64,000 nt of DNA from Bradyrhizobium sp. CB1650 (GTDB lineage: Bacteria; Pseudomonadota; Alphaproteobacteria; Rhizobiales; Xanthobacteraceae). Positions 8,899 through 17,142 of this stretch are shown here, piece after piece (position 1 is the stretch's first letter; each line of letters starts with the position of its first letter). The notes under the pieces were generated by a model. The model saw only the letters and a list, made by a program, of their open reading frames with translations. It did no database searches and was not told the origin of the DNA. A program made the position numbers and the translations under genes. The stretch lies in the NCBI RefSeq assembly GCF_029761915.1, contig NZ_CP121695.1, positions 9,205,501 to 9,269,500 of the forward strand, read 5' to 3'.

Positions 8899-10521
8899 TC
8901 ACCCCTTCGCCATCGCGCGGTAGTCGAGCCTGCGATGGAACCAGTATTGGTAGCCGGAGATGTTCTTCTGCATCGCGACGTTGACGAAGGGCTGGTAGAG
9001 CGGAATGCGCGGGACGTCGGCGTAGGCGAGATCGACGAAACCCTTCACGTCGGCGTCGTAGGTGGCCTTGTCGCCGGTCGCGGCAGCAACGCGCGCGCCG
9101 TCGATGAGCTTGTCCATCTCGGCCGACTTGTAGCTCATGGTGTTGAAGACGGAATTGTTGCCGTGATAGCACCAGTAGAAGAAGTACTCGGGGTAATCGA
9201 GCCAGCCCGAGAACACGTTGGTGAAGAGCGGCATCTCCTTCTTGTTCAATTCGGTGCGCCAGTTGGCGCCGGGCACCTTGTTGATGGTGGTCTTGATGCC
9301 GAGCTGCGCAAGTGATTCCTGTACCAGCACGCAGAGCGGTTCGTTGACGCCGGCGAAGTTGAGGTCGAACGAGATCGTGGTCTCGAAGCCGCCTGCGTAG
9401 CCGGCCTCGTTGAGCAGCGCCTTCGCCTTCTCCATGTCGGTGTTGAATTTGTGCGGCTGCGGCCAGGCGACCTCGGTAGCCTTGTCCCTGGCGGCGCCGA
9501 ACATGGGATTGCCGAGCCCGAACAGCACGGCGTCCATGATCTTCTGATACGGCATCGCATAGGCCATCGCCTGCCGCACCTTCGGATTGTCGAACGGCGG
9601 CCTGGTCACGTTCATGCCGATGTACTGGATGCCGTTCGAGAACGGCAGCGACACCACGTTGAGCTTGCCGTTCGCCTTCATCTCCTGGAAATCCTTGAAC
9701 GGCAATTCGTAGGAGATGTCGGCATCGCCGCGCTCCAGGAGCGCTCGGCGGTTGCCGGCCTGCGGCACCATGCGCCAGATCACGCGCTTGATCTTCGGCA
9801 GGGGACCGCAGACCCAATCGTCATTGCGCTCCATCACCACTTCGGTGCCCGCGGTCCACTTCGTCACCTTGTAGGCGCCGGAGCCCGCGGTCTGCTGTTT
9901 CGTATATTCGAGCCCCCACGGATCCTTCTCGCTGGCGTTCTTCTTCACGAGTTCCGAATTGACGATGCAGGGGACGATCACCGCGAGATCGGGAATCGTG
10001 AGCCGATCCTTCTTCAGGTAGTCGACGCGCACGGTGGTGTCGTCGACCACGACGAACTGCTCGGGTTTTGTCAGCGAGCCCGCACTCATCTGGAAGGTCG
10101 GAAAGCCGCCGACGCTGACGGCGCGATCAAGCGACCATTTCACGTCCTTCGCAGTGACCGGCGTGCCGTCATGGAATTTGGCGTTCTTGCGCAGCTTGAA
10201 GGTGGCCGACATGTCGTCGATCTTGATGTCCTCCGCGAGCTCGCCCTTGAACTTGTCGCGGTCGTAATAGGGCACGCCGCCGGGACCGCTCTTCATCTCG
10301 TGACTGATCAGGCGGTCGTAGCAATTCCAGGACACCTCATAGCCGGGCACGTTGGTGCCGACGCCGTGGATGTCGAGATTGTTGGGCCCGCCTTCGGAGA
10401 CGATCAGCAGCGTCTCGGAGCGCGCATCGGCCCTGGCGGAAGAGATCACGGCCGGCATCGCCGGAAGCGCCGCGCCTGCGGCCAATCCGGACACGGACTT
10501 GAGGAAATCGCGGCGCTTCAT
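8899..10521 (-). CDS. ABC transporter substrate-binding protein, peptide/nickel family (SBP_bac_5)
   Basis: 540-residue periplasmic binding protein, first gene of the leftward atz operon. ATG at 10521 gives the twin-arginine-like leader MKRRDFLKSVSGLAAG, so export by Tat is likely; GGAG lies 7 bases upstream. The mature part has family-5 features (DIHGVGTNVPGYEVSWNCYD near the N-terminus, FKLRKNAKFHDGTPVTAKDV, and RQAMAYAMPYQKIMD). It delivers ligand to the DppB/DppC-like permeases. Because the operon also encodes AtzGEH, the ligand is inferred to be a ureide, biuret-like or oxalurate-like compound rather than a peptide; this is untested. A sigma-54 promoter lies just upstream. Confidence 0.92.
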   Translation of the reverse strand: MKRRDFLKSVSGLAAGAALPAMPAVISSARADARSETLLIVSEGGPNNLDIHGVGTNVPGYEVSWNCYDRLISHEMKSGPGGVPYYDRDKFKGELAEDIKIDDMSATFKLRKNAKFHDGTPVTAKDVKWSLDRAVSVGGFPTFQMSAGSLTKPEQFVVVDDTTVRVDYLKKDRLTIPDLAVIVPCIVNSELVKKNASEKDPWGLEYTKQQTAGSGAYKVTKWTAGTEVVMERNDDWVCGPLPKIKRVIWRMVPQAGNRRALLERGDADISYELPFKDFQEMKANGKLNVVSLPFSNGIQYIGMNVTRPPFDNPKVRQAMAYAMPYQKIMDAVLFGLGNPMFGAARDKATEVAWPQPHKFNTDMEKAKALLNEAGYAGGFETTISFDLNFAGVNEPLCVLVQESLAQLGIKTTINKVPGANWRTELNKKEMPLFTNVFSGWLDYPEYFFYWCYHGNNSVFNTMSYKSAEMDKLIDGARVAAATGDKATYDADVKGFVDLAYADVPRIPLYQPFVNVAMQKNISGYQYWFHRRLDYRAMAKG

Positions 10522-10563
10522 GCAATGGCTCCAACACAAACGCTTTTGGTTGGAGCTGGCTTC

Positions 10564-10578
10564 GCAAGGTTCGTGCCA
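10564..10578 (-). promoter_or_regulatory. Sigma-54 (RpoN) -24/-12 promoter of the transporter-atz operon
   Basis: Read leftward the sequence is TTGGCACGAACCTTGCGAA: TGGCACG, four bases, TTGC, with exactly ten bases between the GG and the GC. This fits the RpoN consensus closely. The predicted start point falls about 12 bases downstream of the GC, near 10552, giving a leader of about 30 bases before the ATG at 10521. No clear NtrC palindrome was found upstream; the activator is not identified. Confidence 0.8.
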
Positions 10579-10757
10579 AGGATGAACGAAGCCTTAGCCT
10601 CAATCTAAGCAACTGATATTGCGACGGAATATAAAGAAAAGGTCGCCACCGGCTCGCTCGGGCGGCTCTCAAATTGCATACAAAGACGCGTGTTTGCTTA
10701 CGAAATAAGCTGAAGCCCGCCCGCGCTCATTTGTTGAGCCGGCGTCCCACCGCGCTG

Positions 10758-12080
10758 CTACCGGTCCGGGCTGGCGCGCTCGAACTGGCGCAAGAGCTTG
10801 TTGCCGCGCTCGACCGCGGAATCGAGTGCGGCCTGGGCCCCCTTCTTGCCGGCAAAGGCCTGCTCCAGCTCGTCCTCGATCGCGCCGCGGATCAGCACGA
10901 AGGAGCCGAGCCGGATGCCCTTGGAATTCTCCGTCGGCGAATGCAGCGTGATCTCCTCGAACGAGATCGCCGAGCCCGGGTCGCGCTCGTAGAATCCTTG
11001 CGCGCGCGTCAACTCGAAGGCGGCGCGGGTGATCGGCAGATAGCCGGTGTTCTGGTGCCAGGCCGCCTGCACGCCGGGCTGCGACAGGTAGGCGAAGAAC
11101 CTCGCCACGCCCTTGTATTCCTCGCGCGGGCGATCGCGCAGCACCCACAGCGTGGCGCCGCCGATGATCGAGTTCTGCGGCGCGTCCTTCACGTCCGGCC
11201 AGTACGGCATCATGCCGTAACCGATCTCGAACTTCGAATTCGCCTTGATGTCGGCGCGCGTCGCCGAGGAGCCGATGAAGATGCCGCACTCCCCGTTCTG
11301 GAAGCGCGGCTCGGCCGACTGCCCGCGGCCGCTGTAGTCGAACACCTTGTCCTTCTGCCATTCGGCGAGCTGGGCGATGTGATGCACCAGCGGCGCATTG
11401 TTGATGGTCAGCTCCGCATCCAGCCCGGCAAAGCCGTTGGTGCGGCTCGCGAGCGGAAGGTTGTGGAAGGCGGAAAAATTCTCGACATGGATCCAGGACG
11501 GCCAGGACGTGGTGAAGCCGCACACCGCGCCGCGCTCGCGCAGGCGTTTTGCAGCAAGCCCCAGCTCCGGCCACGTCTTCGGCGGCTTCTCCGGATCTAG
11601 GCCGGCGCCGCGGAACATGGTCTTGTTGTAGTAGAGGATCGGCGTCGACGCATTGAACGGGAAGGACAACAGATTGCCCGCCGCGTCGGCGTAATAGCCG
11701 GAGACCGCGGGAAGATAGACCTCCGGCCTGAACGGCTCGTTCAAATCCCTCATCAGGCTGGACACCGGATAGATCGCGCCCTTGGCCGCGGTCATGGTCG
11801 CGGTCGCGACCTCGTTGACCTGGACGATCGCAGGCTGGCCGCGCGAGCGGAAGGCGAAGATCGCCGCCGTCACGGTCTCGGTGTAGTTGCCCTTGTAGCT
11901 CGGCAGGATCCGGTAGTCGGATTGCGAGGCGTTGAAGTCGGAAGCGAGCTTCTCCAACTGTCGGCCGAGCTCGCCCGACATCGCGTGCCACAGCGCGATG
12001 TCGGTGGCGGCGCAGGCCGGCGCGGTCAGGGCAAGGACCGTGGCGGCGGCAAGGGCTTGCAAGAGGCGCGAGGCGGACAT
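10758..12080 (-). CDS. Orphan extracellular solute-binding protein, UgpB-like (family 1)
   Basis: 440-residue periplasmic binding protein with a Sec signal (SASRLLQALAAATVLALTAPACA, cleaved after about residue 24) and family-1 features of sn-glycerol-3-phosphate binders: TDIALWHAMSG, LASDFNASQSDYRI, and a central YYNKTMFRGAGLDP...PKTWPEL hinge. ATG at 12080; a GTG one codon earlier is also possible. No permease or ATPase gene accompanies it. It is divergent from a TRAP-type binding protein followed by a sensor kinase and two regulators, and it lies upstream, in the same direction, of the nitrogen operon. It may feed a distant transporter or act as a ligand sensor for the kinase. Substrate is not defined. 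Confidence 0.85.
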   Translation of the reverse strand: MSASRLLQALAAATVLALTAPACAATDIALWHAMSGELGRQLEKLASDFNASQSDYRILPSYKGNYTETVTAAIFAFRSRGQPAIVQVNEVATATMTAAKGAIYPVSSLMRDLNEPFRPEVYLPAVSGYYADAAGNLLSFPFNASTPILYYNKTMFRGAGLDPEKPPKTWPELGLAAKRLRERGAVCGFTTSWPSWIHVENFSAFHNLPLASRTNGFAGLDAELTINNAPLVHHIAQLAEWQKDKVFDYSGRGQSAEPRFQNGECGIFIGSSATRADIKANSKFEIGYGMMPYWPDVKDAPQNSIIGGATLWVLRDRPREEYKGVARFFAYLSQPGVQAAWHQNTGYLPITRAAFELTRAQGFYERDPGSAISFEEITLHSPTENSKGIRLGSFVLIRGAIEDELEQAFAGKKGAQAALDSAVERGNKLLRQFERASPDR

Positions 12081-12153
12081 CACGATTCGCTCATCCCGTC
12101 GGCTGCGAACAAAAACGCGACTTTCGTTCGCTCGTGCTTAAGGCCCGGCATTC

Positions 12154-12167
12154 CCGGTTTCAACCGG
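12154..12167. promoter_or_regulatory. Candidate operator, CCGGTT-TC-AACCGG
   Basis: A 14-base palindrome with perfect 6-base arms, in the 214-base region between the divergent UgpB-like and DctP-like genes. A bound regulator here could control both binding proteins, possibly the OmpR-type regulator of this locus. Only symmetry and position support it. Confidence 0.35.
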
Positions 12168-12294
12168 AAATAAGGCTCAATCGCACCGCACAATCAACAG
12201 CCGGGTCGCGGCGGGATGGCCTTCCCCTAACCATCTGCTAGATTGCATTGAACCTTTTGGTCCCGCCATAGACTCCATCACTGAGGGGTTGAGT

Positions 12295-13290
12295 GTGCCA
12301 GTGTTGAACCGTGCCGAACTCTCGCGGACCGGGGTGGTTTTTGTCGTGCTCTTGATCGCGATGTGCGCGACGGGGACGTTTGCGCGCGAATTTCGCGCCG
12401 CCGACACCCAGAGCGAGGATTACCCGACCGTCCAGGCGCTGCGCTACATGGGCGCCCTGATCGCAGAGCGCACCGGTGGCCGGCACGAGATCAAGGTGTT
12501 TCACTCCCGCCAGCTCGGCGAGGAAAAGGAGACGATCGAGCAGACCCGGGCCGGCGCGATCGACCTCAACCGGATCAATGTGGCACTGATCGGCAACTTC
12601 GTCCCGGCGATGAATGTGCTCGCCATGCCGTTCCTGTTCCGCTCCATCGAGCACATGCAGAAGGTGGTGGACGGGCCGATCGGCCGTGAGATCCTGGACA
12701 GCTTCGAGCCCTACGGCTTCGTCGGCCTCGCCTTCTACGATTCCGGCGCGCGGTCGATCTACAACGGCGCCCGGCCGGTGAAGAGCGTGGCCGACCTCGG
12801 AGGCTTGCGCATCCGGGTGCAGCAGACGGAGTTGATGAGCGAGATGATCCGCTCGCTCGGCGCCGAGCCGGTCGAGCTGCCCTATGGGCAGGTGCTCACG
12901 GGGCTTGCCACCCATCTGATCGATGGGGCGGAGAACAACTGGCCCTCTTTCGTGACGACGGACCACTACAAATATGCCGGCTACTACACGCTCACCGAAC
13001 ACACCATGAGCCCTGAGGTGCTGGTGATCTCGCTCAAGGCCTGGCAGAGCCTGTCGGCCGACGACCGCAAGATCTTCAAGGAGGCCGCGCTGCGCTCCGG
13101 CCGATTCATGCGCGAGAAGTGGCGCGACCTCGAGGAGCAGTCGCAGCACAAGGCGGAGGCCGCCGGCGTCGTCATCGTTCGCAACATCGACCGCAAGCCG
13201 TTCGAAGACGCGATGGCTCCGATCTACGCCAAGGCCGCGCGCGACCCCGCGGCGGCGGCGCTGATCGAACGCATTCGCAAGGTGGAGTGA
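12295..13290 (+). CDS. TRAP-type solute-binding protein, DctP family, linked to a sensor kinase
   Basis: 331-residue periplasmic protein with an N-terminal signal helix (GVVFVVLLIAMCATGTFA) and the DctP fold. Family hallmarks include the QLGEEKETIEQTRAGAID segment, FRSIEHMQKVVDGPIG, the conserved GGLRIRVQQTELMSEMIRSLGAEPVELPYG strand-helix with its carboxylate-binding Arg, and the LIDGAENNW motif. GTG at 12295 is preferred because GAGGGG lies 6 bases before it; a TTG at 12289 is in frame too. No DctQ or DctM membrane subunits follow; instead the sensor kinase begins 6 bases later. This suggests a role as an extracytoplasmic sensor partner for an organic-acid-like ligand. Confidence 0.87.
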   Translation: MPVLNRAELSRTGVVFVVLLIAMCATGTFAREFRAADTQSEDYPTVQALRYMGALIAERTGGRHEIKVFHSRQLGEEKETIEQTRAGAIDLNRINVALIGNFVPAMNVLAMPFLFRSIEHMQKVVDGPIGREILDSFEPYGFVGLAFYDSGARSIYNGARPVKSVADLGGLRIRVQQTELMSEMIRSLGAEPVELPYGQVLTGLATHLIDGAENNWPSFVTTDHYKYAGYYTLTEHTMSPEVLVISLKAWQSLSADDRKIFKEAALRSGRFMREKWRDLEEQSQHKAEAAGVVIVRNIDRKPFEDAMAPIYAKAARDPAAAALIERIRKVE

Positions 13291-13296
13291 GGCGTC

Positions 13297-15375
13297 TTGG
13301 CCGAGCCCGGACACAGCGAGCACGCAGACCGGCTGCCCGGCCCGGTCGGGCGGCTGCGCGCGCGCCTGGTCGGCGCGTTGCGGGCGGTGCCGATCCGCTG
13401 GCGCATCCTGTCGATCGCGGCGCTCAACTCCGCGGTGGTGGTGGTGCTGGTCGGACTGATCTGGAACGGGTCGCAAGTGCTGGGCATGGCCTGGGACGAC
13501 GTGCGCCAGGTGCGCGAGTCCGACAAGATCCTGGCGCTGCTCGAAAGCGAAACCGGGCGCCTGCAGAACCTGATCCACCGCTACATCAACCAGCCGAGCC
13601 CGGACCTGTTCGCCGAAATCCTGCTGCTGCGCGAGGCCGTGCTGGGCACGCTGACCAACCGCGCCGCAAAGGACCCGATGCTGGCCGGCTCGGTCGAGGA
13701 GCTGGAGCGCACCACCGAGCGCTTCCTCAACGGCTTCGGCGAGCTGCGCAGCGTGCAGGCGACCATCGCCAAGACCTATGAGGAGCAGGTGCAGGGCCCC
13801 GCCAAGGACATGGCGGGCCTCTATTCGATCATCGAAGGCGCCACCGGTCACCGCGACGCGCTGATCTGGCCTTCGCTCGGCAAATCCCGCGAGGCCTTCA
13901 CCGCCATGCTGGTCGCGGCGAACTCCTATTACCTGTCGCTGTCACCGGCCGCCGCGGACGACGCGCGCCGCAACACCGAGACGATCGAGAAGACCATTCC
14001 CGTGATGATCGATCTCGCCGACAACGACCTGCAGCGCATGGCGCTGCAAAAGCTGGCGTTGCGCACCACCGCGATGCGCGAGGGATTTGCAAAGCTCTCC
14101 GAGCAGCTCACCAGCCGCACCGAGCTGCTGCGCAACACGATCGATGCCAGCCAGGCCGAGGCGATCGGCGCCATCGACGACCTCTCGACCAAGATGCGCC
14201 AGCGCGAGCAGAAGGCGCAGGAGACTTTCGACCGCACGCTGGCGGACATTTCGCGGCGGGTGCTCTCGATCGCTGTGATCTTCCTCGGCATCATCCTGAG
14301 CGCAGGCGTGCTGATCGCGCTGTCGATCCGGCTGCCGCTGCAGCAGATCATGACCGCGATGCGCGCGATCACGCTGGGCGATCTCGACCGCGAGGTTCAG
14401 GGCATCAAGGCGCGCGACGAGGTCGGCGCCATGGCACGCGCGGTGGAGGTGTTCCGCGAGAACGCGATCGCCAAGCGCAAGGCCGAGGACGAGCTGCGCG
14501 CGTCGAAGGAAAAGGCCGAGAGCGCGCTGCTCGAGCTCAACACCGCCCAGCAGAACCTGATCGATGCCGAGCGGCTCGCGGCGCTCGGCGGCCTCGTCGC
14601 CGGCGTCGCCCACGAAGTCAACAACCCCATCGGCATCAGCCTCACCGTGGCCTCGAGCTTCGCCCGGCGCAGCGATATCTTCGGGGCGCAGCTCAAGGGC
14701 GACGGCGGCCTGCGCCGCTCGCAACTCGAGGAATTCGTGCAGGCCTCGCGCGACGCCTCGCAACAGCTCGTCGCCAACCTCACGCGCGCCGGCGAGTTGA
14801 TCCAGTCGTTCAAGCAGGTCGCGGTCGACCGCTCGCATGCCGAGCGGCGGCAGTTTTCGCTCAGCGAAGCCACGGACCAGATCATCGCGAGCCTGCGCCC
14901 CGTCCTGAAACGCTCGCCGATCACGCTGCAGGTCGACGTGCCCGAAGGGTTACTGCTCGACGGCTATCCCGGCTCCTACGGCCAGATCCTCACCAACCTG
15001 TTCCTCAACGCCGCCAACCACGCCTTCGGCGACGGCCGCGCCGGCACCATCGCGATCTCGGCACGGCCGCGCGGATCCGACGACATCGAGATCATCTTTG
15101 CCGATGACGGGGCCGGCATGACGCCCGACGTGCAGCGCCAGGCCTTTGACCCTTTCTTTACCACCCGGCGCAATGAAGGCGGCACGGGCCTCGGCCTGCA
15201 TATCGTCTACAACCTGGTGACCCAGCAGCTCGGCGGGCGAATGATGCTGGAATCCAAGCCGGGACAAGGCACTACTTTTCGGATTATCATGCCGCGGGTC
15301 GCCAAGGGCGGCGCGCAAAGCACAGAGACTGACGGGACTTCTCAATGGCCGAACAGGACGATGTCCTCCACCTGA
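13297..15375 (+). CDS. Membrane sensor histidine kinase, TorS-like layout
   Basis: 692-residue kinase. Order: membrane helix about 37-56, a helical periplasmic region about 57-321, second helix 322-343, HAMP 344-395, coiled coil, HisKA with phospho-acceptor His 439 in AGVAHEVNNPIG, and HATPase_c with N-box NLFLNAANHA (568-577), DDGAGM and GGTGLGL. The long all-helical periplasmic region between two helices resembles TorS, which reads a partner binding protein (TorT); here the DctP-like protein is the adjacent candidate partner. TTG start at 13297 has GGAG about 9 bases upstream and lies 6 bases after the binding-protein stop. There is no receiver or Hpt domain. Its 3' end overlaps the next gene by 31 bases. 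Confidence 0.9.
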   Translation: MAEPGHSEHADRLPGPVGRLRARLVGALRAVPIRWRILSIAALNSAVVVVLVGLIWNGSQVLGMAWDDVRQVRESDKILALLESETGRLQNLIHRYINQPSPDLFAEILLLREAVLGTLTNRAAKDPMLAGSVEELERTTERFLNGFGELRSVQATIAKTYEEQVQGPAKDMAGLYSIIEGATGHRDALIWPSLGKSREAFTAMLVAANSYYLSLSPAAADDARRNTETIEKTIPVMIDLADNDLQRMALQKLALRTTAMREGFAKLSEQLTSRTELLRNTIDASQAEAIGAIDDLSTKMRQREQKAQETFDRTLADISRRVLSIAVIFLGIILSAGVLIALSIRLPLQQIMTAMRAITLGDLDREVQGIKARDEVGAMARAVEVFRENAIAKRKAEDELRASKEKAESALLELNTAQQNLIDAERLAALGGLVAGVAHEVNNPIGISLTVASSFARRSDIFGAQLKGDGGLRRSQLEEFVQASRDASQQLVANLTRAGELIQSFKQVAVDRSHAERRQFSLSEATDQIIASLRPVLKRSPITLQVDVPEGLLLDGYPGSYGQILTNLFLNAANHAFGDGRAGTIAISARPRGSDDIEIIFADDGAGMTPDVQRQAFDPFFTTRRNEGGTGLGLHIVYNLVTQQLGGRMMLESKPGQGTTFRIIMPRVAKGGAQSTETDGTSQWPNRTMSST

Positions 15376-17090
15376 TCGACGATACCGGTACCGCGTCGGA
15401 GGATAGCAACTCCCGGAAATGGAAGATCGCCGTCATCGACGACGACCCGGCCGTGCATGACGGCACCCGCTTTGCGCTGTCCGACTACAGCCTCAACGGC
15501 CAGACCCTGGAGATCCTCTCCGCCCATTCCGCGGCGGAAGGTCGCAAGCTGATGCGCCAGCACGGCGACATCGCCGCCGTGCTGCTCGATGTCATCATGG
15601 AGACGGACGTCGCCGGCCTCGAGCTCGTCGAGTTCATCCGCAACGAGCTCAAGAACGAGACCGTTCGCATCATCCTGCGCACCGGCCAGCCCGGCCAGGC
15701 GCCCGAGCGGCGCGTGATCGTGCAGTACGACATCAACGACTACAAGGCCAAGACCGAGCTCACCGCAGACAAGCTGTTCACCTCGCTGACTGCGGCGCTG
15801 CGCTCCTATCAGCAGCTCGAGCGCATGGTGCAGACGAGGCGCGGGCTCGAAATCATCATCGATGCGGCCTCGACGCTCTACGACTTCAAGTCGATGCAGC
15901 GCCTCGCCGAGGGCGTGCTGACCCAGCTCGCCTCGCTGCTCAACGTCGACTGCGCCGGAATCCTGGTGCTGCGCGACAATGGCGGATCGGACGCCGAGCT
16001 CTCCGTGCTCGCGGGGAGCGGCTGCTACAGCCGCTTCATCGGCACGACCTCCTCGAAGGCGCTCGATCCCGATCTGCGCGCGATGGTGGAGGCCGCGTTC
16101 CAGCGCCGCAAGAACGAATTCGCCGACCACCGCAGCGTGATCTACCTGCGCACCGGCAGCGGCCGCGAGGTCGTGGTGCTGCTGCAGGCCGAGCGTGAGC
16201 TGTCCGAGACCGACCGCTCGCTCGTCGAGATCTTCTCCAGCCGGCTCTCGATCGCCTTCGACAACGTGATCCTCTATCAGCAGCTCCAGGACGCCAACAC
16301 CCAGCTCGAGGACCGCGTCGCCCAGCGCACCCGCGCGCTGATGCAGGCCAATCGCCGCCTGTCGGCGCAATGGCTGCGGCTGCAACGCGCCAACGGCTTC
16401 AAGAACGAGATCCTGGGCACGGTCGCGCACGACCTGAAGAATCCGCTCGGCGTCATCCTCGGCCGCACCGAGATGCTGAAGGAACTGATCTCGACCGGCG
16501 CCTCCGAAGGCGGCGTGATCTCCCAGGTCGACCACATCCGCGACGCCACCAAGCGGCTGACCACGATGGTGGATCATCTGATCTCGGACGCGATGGCCGA
16601 TGCCTTCGACATCACCATTCGCCGCGAGCCGGTCGACGTCGCCGCGCTGGTCCAGGAGGTCGCCGAAGCCAACCAGCCGCTGGCGGTCAACAAGCAGCAG
16701 GCGATCACCGTCGCGGCGCCGCCCAACATCGTCACCATGTGCGACACCGACCGGATCCGCGAGGCGATCGACAATCTGATCAGCAACGCGATCAAATACA
16801 GCCCGATCGGCGGCAGGATCGCCGTGGCGGTCACGCACGAGGGCAACGACACCGTCGTGCGCGTCAGCGATGACGGCGCCGGCCTGTCGCCGGAGGATCT
16901 CGGCCGCCTGTTCGGCCGGTTCCAGCGGCTGTCGGCCAAGCCGACCGCGGGCGAGAGCTCGACGGGCCTTGGGCTTTCCATCGTCAAGCGTATTATCGAC
17001 ATGCATGGTGGCGAGGTAACCGCCGAGAGCGGCGGCCCCGGCAAGGGAGCGACCTTCACCATCACGCTGCCCGCGACCGAAATGCCATGA
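15345..17090 (+). CDS. Hybrid regulator: receiver - DUF3369 (GAF-like) - histidine kinase
   Basis: 581-residue cytosolic protein with no membrane helix. Receiver domain about 25-150 (acidic IDDDP pocket and phospho-acceptor Asp near 82 in LLDVIMETD), DUF3369/GAF-like domain about 160-310, coiled coil about 310-350, HisKA with AHDLKNPLG near His 362, and HATPase_c with NLISNAIKYSP, DDGAGL and STGLGL. The N-terminal receiver placed ahead of a kinase makes it an intermediate relay: it can accept phosphate from the upstream kinase and then signal through its own kinase. It overlaps the preceding kinase gene and is followed by a separate OmpR-type regulator after a short repeat-containing spacer. 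Confidence 0.9.
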   Translation: MAEQDDVLHLIDDTGTASEDSNSRKWKIAVIDDDPAVHDGTRFALSDYSLNGQTLEILSAHSAAEGRKLMRQHGDIAAVLLDVIMETDVAGLELVEFIRNELKNETVRIILRTGQPGQAPERRVIVQYDINDYKAKTELTADKLFTSLTAALRSYQQLERMVQTRRGLEIIIDAASTLYDFKSMQRLAEGVLTQLASLLNVDCAGILVLRDNGGSDAELSVLAGSGCYSRFIGTTSSKALDPDLRAMVEAAFQRRKNEFADHRSVIYLRTGSGREVVVLLQAERELSETDRSLVEIFSSRLSIAFDNVILYQQLQDANTQLEDRVAQRTRALMQANRRLSAQWLRLQRANGFKNEILGTVAHDLKNPLGVILGRTEMLKELISTGASEGGVISQVDHIRDATKRLTTMVDHLISDAMADAFDITIRREPVDVAALVQEVAEANQPLAVNKQQAITVAAPPNIVTMCDTDRIREAIDNLISNAIKYSPIGGRIAVAVTHEGNDTVVRVSDDGAGLSPEDLGRLFGRFQRLSAKPTAGESSTGLGLSIVKRIIDMHGGEVTAESGGPGKGATFTITLPATEMP

Positions 17091-17132
17091 TCTGAACGCC
17101 AAGCTCCGAACGCCAAGCTCTGAACGCGAAGA
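17091..17132 (+). repeat. Three 14-base direct repeats between regulator genes
   Basis: Units TCTGAACGCCAAGC, TCCGAACGCCAAGC and TCTGAACGCGAAGA follow directly on the hybrid-kinase stop codon, with a partial fourth (TCCGAG) ending close to the next start. The block fills the whole spacer before the OmpR-type gene, which lacks an obvious Shine-Dalgarno sequence apart from the GAG at 17136-17138. Confidence 0.7.
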
Positions 17133-17142
17133 TCCGAGTGAC

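Noticed and set aside
12238..13851. 537-codon minus-strand open frame over the DctP gene and kinase start
   Set aside because: No family features; the plus strand genes are clear.
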